Assembly: GCA_030549495.1 (NCBI GenBank)
Contig: JAUIRK010000965.1
Span: 248,001-312,000, forward strand
DNA: 64,000 bases
Direction: 5' to 3'
DNA from: Nectonema munidae
Taxonomy: Eukaryota; Nematomorpha; Nectonematoida; Nectonematidae
Shown here: piece by piece, positions 24,037-36,088 of the stretch
How positions within the stretch are numbered: position 1 is the first letter of the stretch
Layout of the letters: every line of letters starts with the position of its first letter
The notes under the pieces: generated by a model
The model's database searches: none
What the model was told of the DNA's origin: nothing
Seen by the model: the letters and a program-made list of their open reading frames with translations, nothing else
Made by a program: the position numbers and the translations under genes

Positions 24037-25742
24037 AACCCGTATATTACGTTGATTCTTCTCCAACCTGTATTCTACGATGATTCATCTCCAAACTATA
24101 TACTACAATGATTCATCTCCAACCTGTATACTACAATGATTCATCTCCAACCTGTATACTACGATGATTCATCTTCAACCTGTATACTACGATGGTTTCT
24201 ATTCCATGTACAAATAACTAGGGAGACAATGTTCAACTTTCTGTTCACATTCTGCTAGATGTAAGATTTGATATACCTCATTCGGGGAGACGATGCTACA
24301 TAAGTTATTACCTATATACATTATACCTGTATACTACGTTGGTTCATCTCCAACCTGTATACCGCGATAATTCATCTCCAACCTATATAATATATTTTAT
24401 CAAATAATCAAAATAAAATTCTGTAATCAAAGAATCGAAAAATATTCTTTAAAAAATCAAAAAATATCAAACTTTCTGTTCATATTTTGCTACCTTATAC
24501 GATGTTACAAAAGTTATTACCTATACTTTGCAATTTGCACGATTTTAAATATTATATTTGTCAAATAATCAAAATAAATTTCTGTAATCAAAGAACCGAA
24601 AAATATTCTTTAAAAAATCAAAAAATATCAAACTTTCTGTAAAAATATCAAACTTTCTGTTCATATTTTGCTACCTCATACGATGTTACAAAAGTTATTA
24701 CCTATACTTTGCAATTTGCACGATTTTAAATATTATATTTGTCGAATAATCAAAGAATCGAAAAATGTTCAAAGCAAAAAATCTTTATTCTTTTTAAATA
24801 TATCGTTGGCTCCCCTTACTTTTAGTTTCGTATGTGCATAATTTGATAAAAATTAATTATTAAAGACTAGGTTTATCTTTCAATTTTAAAAGTAAGGGGA
24901 GCCAACGATATATTTAAAAAGAATAAATATTTTTTGATTTGAACATTTTTCGATTCTTTGATTATTCGACAAATATAATATTTAAAATCGTGCAAATTGA
25001 AAAGTATAGGTAATAACTTTTGTAACATCGTATGAGGTAGCAAAATATGAACAGAAAGTTTGATATTTTTTGATTTTTTAAAGTATATTTTTCGATTCTT
25101 TGATTACAGAATTTTATTTTGATTATTTGACAAATATAATATTTAAAATCGTGCAAATTGCAAAGTATAGGTAATAACTTTTGTAACATTGTATGAGGTA
25201 GCAAAATATGAACAGAAAGTTTGATATTTTTTGATTTTTTAAAGAATATTTTTCGATTCTTTGATTACAGAATTTTATTTTGATTATTTGATAAAATATA
25301 TTATTTAATATCGTGAAAAAATTAATAACTTATCTAACATCCTCTCCCCGAATGAGGTATATCAAATCTTACATCTAGCAAAATATGAAGTGATAGGTTG
25401 GAGATGAATTATCGCGGTATACAGGTTGGAGATGAACCATCGTAGTATACAGGTATAATGTATATAGGTAATAACTTATGTAGCATCGTCTCCCCGAATG
25501 AGGTATATCAAATCTTACATCTAGCAGAATGTGAACAGAAAGTTGAACATTGTCTCCCTAGTTATTTGTACATGGAATAGAAACCATCGTAGTATACAGG
25601 TTGGAGATGAATCATCGTAGTATACAGGTTGGAGATGAATCATCGTAGTATACAGGTTGGAGATGAATCATTGTAGTATATAGTTTGGAGATGAATCATC
25701 GTAGAATACAGGTTGGAGAAGAATCAACGTAATATAGGGGTT
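24037..25742. repeat. 1.7-kb foldback / long inverted repeat
   Basis: The left arm (24037-24824) and right arm (24887-25742) are near-perfect reverse complements around a 62-nt loop. Outer parts of both arms carry tandem units of about 27 bp (TTCATCTCCAACCTGTATAC). The stretch with TACCTCATTCGGGGAGACGA is present in both arms, and the inner parts hold repeats of roughly 170 bp (AAATCAAAAAATATCAAACT). The arms differ by about 70 nt, which repeat copy number could explain. The outer ends read AACCCGTATATTACGTTG and, inverted, AACCCCTATATTACGTTG. There is no coding capacity and no clear target duplication. It resembles Foldback-type elements; a transcript across it would form a very long hairpin. 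Confidence 0.9.
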
Positions 25743-26131
25743 GGAGATAACACGCAAGTTGTCTACCCGCGTTCAACCGTACAGGTTATGAGAATATATC
25801 ATTACATATTAAAGAAGAGTTTTCTAAACTCTTTATACTGAAAAAATATTTCTTCAAATATATTACTGTTTTAGTTTAAAATGCATCCCTTATCTGCTAA
25901 TTAATGGTATGAAGCACATGGAAAATATAAACAGTAAAATGGTATTTCTTAAGGACTTATGATATAAGTAATGTATTCTGAAAGCCCATAAAAAATGCTT
26001 TAATTTGGTATATCGCATGATGCATTTTGTTGAGAAATGTGAAAGTTATAAGCGTTTTAATATTTGACTAGGATTTAAGCTAGGAACACTACAAATAAAC
26101 TAAGCGTACACTAGCCCGATAAAATAAACCT
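25743..26131. other. Spacer between foldback and satellite
   Basis: Nothing recognised. The sequence just right of the foldback (TTGGAGATAACACGCAAGTT) continues its repeat style for a few bases. Confidence 0.5.
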
Positions 26132-26908
26132 CACACGCGTGCTAAAGATGCGGTGAAGCGTATGCGAGATAAGAATTCACTGCGCTCACAAACGCGTAAT
26201 GCAACATGTGTTAATCTTTCTTCGCATAGTTATGCTCTAAAATCAATCAATAATGTGATTTATTCTTCGCAGGCTGTCGGTATAAATATAACGAATGCCC
26301 TTCGTTAAAAATTAGAAAGGTTGTATCTAAACTAAATAAAAGTAGACTACGATTATCCAACAAAACTCGTACATTCAATCGACAAAACCACACACGCGTG
26401 CTAAAGATGTGGTGAAGCGTATGCGAGATAAGAATTCACTGCGCTCACAAACGCGTAATGCAACATGTGTTCATCTTTCTTCGCATAGTTATGCTCTAAA
26501 ATCAATCAATAATGTGATTTATTCTTCGCAGGCTGTCGGTATAAATATAACGAATGCCCTTCGTTAAAAATTAGAAAGGTTGTATCTAAACTAAATAAAA
26601 GTAGACTACGATTATCCAACAAAACTCGTACATTCAATCGACAAAACCACACACGCGTGCTAAAGATGTGGTGAAGCGTATGTGAGATAAGAATTCACTG
26701 CGCTCACAAACGCGTAATGCAACATGTGTTAATCTTTCTTCGCATAATTATGCTCTAAAATCAATCAATAATGTGATTTATTCTTCGCACACTGTCGGTA
26801 TAAATATAACGAATGCCCTTCGTTAAAAATTAGAAAGGTTGTATCTAAAATAAATAAAAGTAGACTACGATTATCAAACAAAACTCGTACATTTAATCGA
26901 CATTTTTC
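26132..26908. repeat. 259-bp satellite, three tandem copies
   Basis: Units start at 26132, 26391 and 26650 with CACACGCGTGCTAAAGATG and end in TACATTCAATCGAC. They differ at only a handful of sites, so the array is young. Each unit contains several CpG-bearing motifs (ACGCGT, TTCGCA), unusual for the surrounding DNA, and a TATAAATATAACG stretch. A stop-free stretch of about 70 codons (AKDVVKRMRDKNSLRSQT...) recurs in each unit but has no start ATG near its beginning. Confidence 0.95.
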
Positions 26909-27640
26909 ACTTCAAAATTAATTTTAAATTTATTAGAAAAACATTATATTGACCTATACTACTGACCAATAAAAAGTAAAAAATATATATTAATTTCCGA
27001 CTGTTTTCTTTAACTATGAAATTTTAAAATGTAAAAAATCATATTTTACCTTTGTGAATATAAAATATTGGAAAAATATTATATAAATTAAGAACGTTAA
27101 TTATTATTGGTATTTTTTTAAACTAGATAAAACTTGACTGACCTCACATAAAAGCAGATTTTGGAAAAATGAAAATATATTTATTTGTATAACCTAGCCT
27201 ATGTTAACCACAAAGAGTATACCTTTCCAATGATACCATTTTCATTTAATTTTTTTTTAAATCTTCACATTATGCTTCACTGAAAAGGTGGTCCGTAATT
27301 TTTTCAAAAATTTAGACCTAATTTTTTAAAGTAAAGTCCATTTATTAAAATTTTTTAAAACTTTTGCAAAAATAAATTATTCTAGAGTATGTAGCAAACG
27401 ATAAGCTTTCTAACGATATATATATCATAAAAAAGAAATATTGAAAAACAGTTTAATTCTTTCTGCAAATCAAACAAGTAAAAATTTTCAAAAAGTAGTA
27501 TTAGTATTAGTATTAGTATTAGTATTAGTATTAGTATTATTAAAGCAAATTACATTGTGTAAGGTATTATTTTGTTATCATTTCAATATTTTGTTATATG
27601 GAGATATAATTACGGGTCATTGTTTCAAACAAGTTTTGAT
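26909..27640. other. A+T-rich spacer with hexamer microsatellite
   Basis: (TTAGTA)n, about seven copies, at 27496-27541. Otherwise nothing recognised. Confidence 0.7.
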
Positions 27641-27792
27641 GGGCGTGAATGAGATTGGTTAGATACTGGATTTCGTTAACTCAAGGTGTTGGGTTCGATC
27701 CCACATCAAGCCTAATTTCCTCATATTTCGATACAAGTTGCACAATGTGCCTTCTGGATGAAAACACCCCAAGGAACCTTTACCTTTATTAA
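27641..27792 (+). mobile_element. tRNA-derived SINE, near full length
   Basis: Plus-strand copy: GGGCGTGAATGAGATTGGTT, box A-like TGGTTAGATACTGG, box B GGTTCGATCCCAC, body with TTTCGATACAAGTTGC and GATGAAAACACCCC, tail CCTTTACCTTTA. Same family as 11446, 50982, 57462 and others. Confidence 0.9.
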
Positions 27793-29314
27793 GAAGACAA
27801 TCATACCATTGATCTCTAAGTAACTTATTTCATATGAAGGCGCATATGAAAAAGACTCTTGGAGTTGAACTATTATTTTCTTTTAAATAAAATTATTTGA
27901 AACGATACTTCTTTTTCTTTTTATTTAAGGATATTCTAGTCATGTGGTAAAATTTTCTTTCACTAGTTAAATTCAAATCTCTGGGTTGGGTAGTAAAGCT
28001 TATTAATTCTTCTTCTATTTGTCATTAGGGCAGTTATCCAGTTACTCTTAACAAGATTTTATCTATAATAATATAAACAGGTTGATTGGTGTTCTCTTAC
28101 AATATGTAAGAATACTAAAGATTCTCTCGTATAGTCTAGGTTCTAGATTCTATCTAGAAGCATGCAATATTTTTAATCATTGACATGTTAGACAGAGTTT
28201 TGACATTATGCGATAACATTCCGCCCCCAATCCATTACAAAACTCTTTTTCCAAAAGATCCCACTCAAAATAGAGTTTTAGAAGAGATTAGCTTTTTAAA
28301 GAGTTTTAATATATATAATCCAATTTTTTGACATCAAAGTTTGTTGTAGAATAGTTTTTAGGTTAAATACATGTTCTGTTGAAATTATATACTTTTTTGA
28401 GTGATGGTTATTCAAGTGTTTTACTTGATAATGCAAAACGCATAACTTTGCTTTTCCTATATGAATATCTTTCTCATGCGATGTGATCTACTTTGCATTG
28501 ATTTTTTTGCTTGCACACTTCCCAGCATCCATCTTGAAATGATGATTATTATTAGTTTTATCGAACGTGTGAGTATAGTATTGATTGCAGGTGTGTATAT
28601 CGCCTTTTTACAAAAAGAAGAAAAGCACAAGCTTCGCCTTCAGACATAAAACCCGCATGCGATAGTTGTAAGTCATTCTACTCTTTTTCATCCAAGCCTT
28701 GTTCTTTGAGTCCTTATAACTTGTACATATTTGTAGTACTCTCTCTTTTCATTCTAATAAAGATAACTCTAAAGGAAAAGCTAATTTTTCTATTAGTTAG
28801 ATTATAATCTTTAAAGAAAAAAATTATGTTGCTAGACTCTAATTTTAAGACTATCTGTGTCTGAATGATCAATTTTATTTTGAAAAGCATGATTACATGC
28901 TTCTTAATTTCTAGAAAGTGTGGAAGCTAAATTTTTAAATTGCTATAAAAACTTTGTTTCGTTCTGGTTTGATGAACATTTCTTTGATCCTCATCCAATA
29001 ATGCTGTCCTTCGAAATGCATCCCATAGAATGAAATTGATCAATGCCGTTCAAATTTTTTTTCCAACTTTTTTCTAAAATATGTTCTAACTTCAGCTGGC
29101 CGAATCTAATTGAAACATATTTAAAGTTTGAAACCAATGGTGTGCATTGACTTATTTAAAAATGTCTGATTTATTATAATCACCATGTTACCTATGATGT
29201 TAAGAATCATTAAATTGTGAAGACATAATTTGACAGCCATGAAAAATGACTTAGATGAATGTGATAAGCAGAAAATGTCAGCAAAATTGGAGTAAAAAAG
29301 TTAATGCTTTGAAA
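27793..29314. other. A+T-rich spacer, nothing recognised
   Basis: Only short ORFs without family features (for example 62 codons at 28461-28649). Confidence 0.6.
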
Positions 29315-29457
29315 CAGTGGCGTAGCCAAAAAATGGAAGTTGGGGGGGGGGGGGGGGAGGGAGGTGGGGGGGGGGAAAGAATATGGGGGGGAGAAGAAAA
29401 AATTTGGGGGGGGGGGGGGAGGGGTGGGGGGGGGGGGGGGGGGGGGTTGCCCCCCTA
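29315..29457. repeat. MITE-like end with very long G tracts
   Basis: CAGTGGCGTAGCCAAAAAA at 29315 is the start seen in hAT-type MITEs (compare 44215). It is followed by runs of up to about 20 G separated by short AGGGAGG/AAAGAATAT pieces, ending in GTTGCCCCCCTAGA. The glycine-rich 67-codon frame here is a by-product of the G runs. Confidence 0.6.
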
Positions 29458-29884
29458 GAAAATTATTTTGGTTACAATACGCCCAATAAAGATTGACAAA
29501 ATAGTGACAAATAAATAAGACTCACATCTCCAACTTTTGAATTGCTTTAAAATTTTATTGTCAGCTAATGGGTAGATTAATTCGTTTGCTTGTTACTTCA
29601 ATTCAGCGTCCGGCAAAATGTTTAATTGGTGGGACACTTTTAACCAATAGTAGTACAGGCTACAATGAATTAATACTAATGGGTTGAAAATAAAATACAA
29701 AAACCCAAATTATTTATATTGATATGAATTTTGATATTTTGACTCATGTTGTAGAAAAGCGAAACTGACTTTCCAAATGTTCCTTTACAAGTTGACTTCC
29801 GAATCAGTTTTTAAGGAATTCAATTTTAAAAAAAATTGGTCTGAAAAATATTTACTACCTAGTTGATATAAATTTGGATACTTT

Positions 29885-29910
29885 CCACACACACACACAC
29901 ACACACACAA
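29885..29910. repeat. (CA)n microsatellite
   Basis: About twelve CA units in a row. Confidence 0.95.
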
Positions 29911-30825
29911 AGCTTTTATAAAAAGAAACCAAGTCGTCTTGATCATAAGCTCTCTTCAACTCGAAATCGGAGTGCACATCTAATAGCTCCACTTCATAAC
30001 AATCAAAACGGTCTTCCCATCTTGCAACTGTAATTTATTAGCTTAGGGGTCATTTTTTAAATGCGAACTATATATAGAGATTATGGTTGTCAAAAGGTCT
30101 TTGTTATTTATATATGTTATTATTAGTGCGAACAAAAGTAAATAGATTCAAATTTTCTAGAAACAAAAAGAAGCCACAAATGACCTATTAAGTGAACGAA
30201 TTTTAATTTTTTCTCTTTTTTAGAAGAACTTTTTTAGGGTAAGTAAATAAAGTCTAGCAAAAATTAAAGTAAAAATTTATTTCATCATAAAGTTTGCTTT
30301 AATAAACTAGAGTTTAAATTTCTGTTGAAAGACAAATTGTTTAAATCAAAATTTTTGCCATAAATAATATACGTTTATTAAAGTTCGCAATTTTTTAATT
30401 TCAAAACTCCATAAGGCATTATATTTTCAGTGTTGAATAAACTTCTATGCAAAGTTTGAATTTTTCCTGCCTCAAATAATATTAAATATTTAATAAACTT
30501 TATAAAGACAGTTTAAATAATTTAAAAGATTATTTACACAAGAGCGGCATATAATAAAGATAGAAACGATCTGAAATTTCTTCCAAAAATTCAAAATTTT
30601 TCAATTAAATTTCCTTTGAGTATTATTTAAACTGGGGTTATTTATATACATTAACAAAAGCCATATTGAATCGTTTGGCACGCTAGAATGAGCTTTGGAC
30701 TGCTCGTCTCTGTTTAATAGTAGCATTTCATTCTTTTATATACCACTTATTTTAGTAGGTAAAAAGTAGCATTCCGAAAAAGAACAATTCGCAATCCGTG
30801 AACTTGACTAGACGAGTACACCGGG
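29911..30825. other. A+T-rich spacer, nothing recognised
   Basis: No ORF with family features and no repeats of note. Confidence 0.6.
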
Positions 30826-30893
30826 GTGTTTTTATTTGCGCCGCTTGTATCGAACTATGAAGAAAGTAGGCTTGATGCGAGATCGAACAAAGC
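30826..30893 (-). mobile_element. SINE fragment
   Basis: GCGCCGCTTGTATCGAACTA and GGCTTGATGCGAGATCGAAC match the body and box B part of the main SINE family. The tRNA head is lost. Confidence 0.75.
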
Positions 30894-30917
30894 TACGATG
30901 ATACCAAAATTCAATTA

Positions 30918-31294
30918 GGTACTTTCCTGTTAGCGCCCCACCACCCATCGCTCTTCTACCACGATAAATATTCTTGTATTGTTTTAACCTAACCTACATT
31001 AAACTTACTATATATCATTAATCAAAACCTTTTTCATAGAAAAAAAGCCCATAAATGGAAAATTTAAAGAAATTGATTCGAAAATTTGACAACGAAGAAA
31101 AATCATTCATCTTCGATTATATATGGTGGTAATATGTTTGATGCGATTCTTTTTGATATGGTTGAATTTTATCCTCCTACAGATTAAACTTATTTAGTGA
31201 AAAAGATTTTTTACTTGTTTTTTTAATACATTTGTGTACTTTAATACATGTTTTATAACATTTTGGGGTGGTGGGGCGATAACAGGAAAGTACC
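30918..31294. mobile_element. MITE, 377 bp, perfect 8-bp target duplication
   Basis: The inverted ends GGTACTTTCCTGTTAGCGCC (left) and GGTACTTTCCTGTTATCGCC (right, other strand) continue through CCACCACCC, about 30 bp in all with one difference. TTCAATTA flanks both sides (30910-30917 and 31295-31302). The body has no coding capacity. An 8-bp duplication fits hAT or P-like transposases; the end sequence is not one I recognise. Confidence 0.9.
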
Positions 31295-31693
31295 TTCAAT
31301 TATTATTTTAATTGCTTATACACATGGAACTAAAAAATTTTACTCACAAGAGAGGAAATTCAAAATTTAATATTTAAATTTGGTTACTATTTCTCGTTCG
31401 AATTTTTAAAAGCTTAATTCAAGAATAATTAAATTAGCGATTTTATAAATACCAAGAAAATGACATTAGACTATTTTTAAGTTATTTTTGCACACCTTCT
31501 AAGTCTGGAATTTAGCCAAAATCCTAAATTTAAAGCCCCAAAAAAGAAGAAAACATCTGTGAAATATTATAGAAACAAATTACACATTTAGATTGAGGAT
31601 ATTAAGAAATGAGTACTCATTTCACTCATATATATATATAAATAGCACCTTACTTTATGTTCAGTAGCGTTAACTAATCAATAATCATATATC

Positions 31694-31882
31694 TTATTTT
31701 ATTACTTTGATAACAAAGTTTACCAATGTAAAATTAGTAGTGGTCTTTCCTTGCCCAGAACCACATAACGCGTTTGTAATGCTTGCAAATCTAATTTCTC
31801 TGTGCTTCAAATCGTAACCCACCCATCCCATCATGAGGTATTCTTGAAGAATAATGGTGTCAAAGGGGAATACTTTCACCAT
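31694..31882 (-). CDS. Unassigned small ORF
   Basis: 62 codons starting MVKVFPFDTIILQEYLMMGW, 50 bp from and divergent to the ATG at 31933. No domain recognised. It may be chance, a host exon or TE debris. Confidence 0.2.
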   Translation of the reverse strand: MVKVFPFDTIILQEYLMMGWVGYDLKHREIRFASITNALCGSGQGKTTTNFTLVNFVIKVIK

Positions 31883-31932
31883 TTTGCTATGCTTTCAATT
31901 ATTATTTCTTTGTTTAAAGAATCATTTAAATC

Positions 31933-32051
31933 ATGGCTTCTCAAGCTTTTATTACTTTTCTAGATAATTTAAAAGAATTTTTGTCAACAAAAGAAGAACA
32001 ATGTCATCGCTATGCCATTTTAAGGGCCATGATTAATCCGAGCAAGCTGGG
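31933..32051 (+). CDS. Possible first exon (of the WDR19-like gene or another)
   Basis: ATG at 31933 opens a frame MASQAFITFLDNLKEFLSTK, then EEQCHRYAILRAMINPSKLG, with a consensus GTGAGC donor at 32052. It ends with two bases (GG) of a codon, and the next WDR19-like exon (36089) needs exactly two bases before it, so they could be spliced. However, the peptide does not resemble the WDR19 N-terminus known from other animals. Composition is more coding-like than its surroundings. Confidence 0.3.
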
Positions 32052-32308
32052 GTGAGCCAAAAAAAGAACATAATATTTAATATCCAAGATGAAGGTAGTA
32101 CATTAATATTTTTTGATCCAAATTATGAAAATTTGTTCTTTTTATTTCATCATCTTTTAGAAAGTGTTTGAAATTTCATGTGTAGATTCAGCATGTTGTG
32201 CACAATGGCAGAGCAGAATGGGAAAGTTGATCGCAGCTAAGACGTAATTTTTGTTGTTATCAAGTCTGCATCCAATGGAAGGCAATTCTTACATAACGGT
32301 ACTGTTGA

Positions 32309-32384
32309 TGGGATGTCACTAATAGAAATCGAACTTAAGACCACTCGATCAACATCCCAGGCTTTCACCACTTCTCCATCTTCA
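32309..32384 (-). mobile_element. tRNA-like remnant, different family
   Basis: The minus strand reads GTGGTGAAAGCCTGGGATG (box A-like) and TTAAGTTCGATTTC (box B-like, one mismatch in the core). No full cloverleaf can be drawn. Probably an old SINE head. Confidence 0.35.
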
Positions 32385-32387
32385 TGC

Positions 32388-32985
32388 GTAATTTAATTTA
32401 TAAATGGGATGTCGCGAATCATAGCCGAAGCATAGACAGTGGTGGCATAGGGTACGTTAAGTTTCGAAATTACGCTACGGTACGATAGCTTTTTTTTCTA
32501 AAAAATACGATTCAAAATTATATAAGAAAAAAACTGTTCAAATTACATTAAAAAAAGTTCCGTACGATTTCAATCTTTGGTACTATTATTTTATCGAACA
32601 TGTGAGTTGTGAATAGATTTATTTAGTTGAAGCGGATTTTGCTTGAGTGATAGAAAACATATTCCAGTCAATAAGTTTTTGTGCTTCATTTGTTCGCCCC
32701 AAACACCTCTAACATAATCCATAAAGAATATCATATATTATTAGACATATATCAGTGATATAAAATCTAATTGATGCAAAAGATTAAATAGCAAGTTAAT
32801 TTATTCACTAAATTTATACACAAGAAAAAAGTGATTTAAAAATTCTTTTGAAATTATGAATATTTCTCATCTGAAATACGTTTAAGTGATGAAAGATTGA
32901 TGCTAAAAGACGACATAGTTGAGCTTTGAATAAACTTTTTCAAGATTTATGCAATTTTACATGCCAAAAAAGCCCAAAAAACATG
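32388..32985. other. A+T-rich spacer, nothing recognised
   Basis: No supported feature. Confidence 0.6.
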
Positions 32986-32987
32986 AT

Positions 32988-33130
32988 TAAGTTTGGCTAG
33001 GCTAGATACTGGGTTTCAATAACTCAAGGTCTTGGGTTCGATCCCACATCACCCACTTCCCTCATAGTTCGATACAAACGGCGCATTAGTGCCTTCTCTA
33101 TGAAAACACTACACCTTTACCTTTACATGA
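32988..33130 (+). mobile_element. tRNA-derived SINE
   Basis: TAGGCTAGATACTGGGTTTC (box A part), CTTGGGTTCGATCCCACATC (box B), body TTCGATACAAACGGCGC and tail CACCTTTACCTTTAC. Main SINE family, plus strand. Confidence 0.88.
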
Positions 33131-33739
33131 ATTTGTTATTAAAGTTGATGCTTTTGAATTTTGGTTAACAAACATATTTGCAGGCCTTTACTCGCAAGGT
33201 TAAAAACATCAAGCAAATCTTTTTGATATCATGTTCTATTGCGTCATTAGTTTCGATTTTTTTCCAAATTTTGCTACTTCTTTAAAATATCCTATTTTTT
33301 ATTCCGATGATCTCATTAATATTGATATATATTTTTTTAGTTGTCAATTACGGCTGGAATTTAAGCTTAATTTAGCGCAAGAAAAATCGTACTTAGTTGA
33401 ACGTACTATTGATTAAAAGTAATAGTGATCAAAAGTTGACATTTTTTGAAAAATTGTCATCTTTTAATCCGCAAATTTGTACAATAACTCAAATGACTAT
33501 TATTTAAAACGCAATAGTTATGAGAGAGTAGTTGAAAGGTTTTGAAAAATGTTTTCAATGATTATTTCATATATAAAATGCACAATGGAATATTTTTGAA
33601 AGATTTCTTTTATAAAATTCTCAAATTTATTTAGAAAAGAGTATACAACATCCGTTAAAGTTACAATGCTCTTAAAAATAAATCTCTATCGAAACAAGAA
33701 TTTATTATTTGTTTTCTAAGCTTAAACGTAGCGGTTTCG

Positions 33740-33795
33740 TCGAGTGTTTGATCGAGAAAGCACAATCCGCGCCATTTGAATCAAACTATGAACAG
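33740..33795 (-). mobile_element. SINE 3' fragment
   Basis: GTGTTTGATCGAGAAAGCAC, CGCGCCATTTGAATCAAACT: an eroded 3' body of the main SINE family. Confidence 0.5.
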
Positions 33796-35091
33796 TGAAG
33801 TGGGAATCCTCTCAATTTGGGAGAAAGAAAGACAGATTTTAGTCAGACATACTGACTCATATACAGTGGCGCATTCATGGGGGTAGGGGCATTGAGACAT
33901 AGCCCCCTTTCTTAAAATGAAGTATCGATCTTTTATATTTGTTTGTCTTCGAGATTATTTGAAATAGTTATTTTTGTAAGTAGATATATAGTATTAGAAA
34001 TTTAATGTAATACAAATTACCTTTTAAAACTTCAACTTTATTAATAATTAACACCAAGTTATCATAATTATTTTTATTAGACCTCTAAAATTTTCAAAGC
34101 TCCCATCCCCTCCACTCACTAAGATAATAATTTTGTGAGTCCTATATATAATATGGAATAGCTCAGATGAATTCTTTTTCACTTAAGTCATGAACTATCA
34201 TAGAATTCTCTCAAAATAAGTGATAAATTCAAATCTTCTAACGTAAAAATATTTACATTTTATAGCACACGTATTAATTTAAACTTCATAAACGTTTGTA
34301 GAGTTTATTTCTCAATTGTGATATACAGAGTATTGGGGCATTCATTTTTACAAATACATAATTTTTGTGTATACTAACTATACTGTGCACAAGATCTTAG
34401 TTCTTAGTGAGGGAGGTCGAAAATTTTGTCATTAGAGAAGTTTATTTCGAAGAATATCTCAAAAGTCAGGGATTTTAGTAAAACATATTTTTCAAAAAAA
34501 AGGTAAATTTTTTTGAAAATAAGTCAAATTCGCTAATGTTTGAAAAGAGTATATTGAAATATTTAAAAAAGTGTTAATTTATTTTTACATAAATTTAAAT
34601 GATATTTTAGTACCCGTTTTTTGCAATTATTTTGAATTTTGCAAGAACAGTTTCTGATTTACATTAGTATATGAAAGTAAATTTTTTCTAGGTATATACT
34701 TTACCTTAGGCCATGCTCATATTCATCTTGCTATGCAAAACGTCAAAATAACATTTTGGATAAGTCCGTGTGTTTAGACGAAACATTGTGATAAATTTTT
34801 AATCATATACCAAGCATAAGTACTTTATTTATCGAAATATTTATTATATAAGAATGTCAATCTATATATAGAAAAAATAAATAAATAAAATTTTACAAAA
34901 TTCGTGAAGTAATGGATTACTTCAATTTTAATTAAAAAAACAAATAATATGAATTACTTTCAAAAGCTTTTTTCACCATGGATGAAACATGCATGTGTGT
35001 GTGTGGTGTGATAACTTTATGAGAACAAATTTTTTTCGATTGCATGGCGTCAGTTTCAAAGAAATATGAAGATTAATCAGGTAATGTCGCA
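33796..35091. other. A+T-rich spacer
   Basis: A short CAGTGGCGCATTCATGGGGG near 33862 may be a degraded MITE end. Otherwise nothing. Confidence 0.5.
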
Positions 35092-35230
35092 TTAACCCGT
35101 TAACGACCAGAATAATCAGACGATATCTACTGTAAAGCAGAAGATTTGTATTAAAGAGCTTTGATAAACACAGACGCTTTTATTTTTGTTAAGTCGACTA
35201 TAGTCGACATTGGGCGTTACGGGTTATTAA
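35092..35230. mobile_element. piggyBac-type MITE, about 135 bp
   Basis: TTAACCCGTTAACGACC at the left and GGGCGTTACGGGTTATTAA at the right form imperfect inverted ends with TTAA at each side, as in piggyBac-type elements. Inside is a perfect palindrome, GTCGACTATAGTCGAC. A related-looking end, CCCTTAAAGGGTTAA, occurs alone at about 36031-36045. Confidence 0.55.
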
Positions 35231-36088
35231 GTTGAATACAGTATAGAGATCCTTTATAACACGAAATCCAATATAACGCGGGAGGATCTTAGGCCCATTT
35301 TTTAATATAGTCGAAAGCTTAAACTTAAATGCGTTAAAGATTGAATAACCTTGAAAATTTTTTTATTTTTCAATAAACTTATTTCTTATTTCAATTTGTC
35401 TACAGTGTACGTAGGATAAAATTAAAAAAGGTAAAATATGCACAATTAATTTATAAAGCTGACCATTCATAATGCGGCCTTGGGACGTGAACCTTATTTA
35501 CCGCGTTATAAAAGATTTAGACTGTAAAGAGTTTATTGGAGAAAATGTTTACAAATCAGAGAAGGATTTCTATTTTGCCATATGTCAATCTTTAGAGCAA
35601 ATTATGAAGATAGTGTGATGATGAGTTGGTCTCCTCTCATATGTTTTACACCTGCAGTGTTATGAGGGTTTGTCCCCTATCTCATGCTCTGGCTTGTTAA
35701 CTAGGCAATTACTAAGAAATTCTTTGAATATTGAAAGAAATTTGTCTGGAACAAAAAAAAAGAACGGGCGTATTTAATTTTTTTTCAAAAAAAATTCAAA
35801 ACATCTGGTTTATTTCGATATTCTTTCTGTTCGAAAGAAACTTTTAACAAGTCAGATTGACCTCATATGGAAGACTTCTGTCGTGTTTTGTAACAGATGA
35901 CAGGACTGGTTTAAAATTAACGGTTTTAGGAGTGTATTTCATTTTGTCATGCTGTACGTTTTCGGTACTAGGTGGATCAGTAGCCCTTAATACTTCATTT
36001 TGATGTTTTGCGTGACAATTTGTCCCTTCCCCTTAAAGGGTTAATTCCAAATATATTGAAATAATTTATCATTTTATATATAATTAAG
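35231..36088. other. Spacer, nothing further recognised
   Basis: Possible intron of the WDR19-like gene if 31933 is its first exon. Confidence 0.5.

Noticed and set aside
29255-29458. Glycine-rich ORF
   Set aside because: Translation of G homopolymers.
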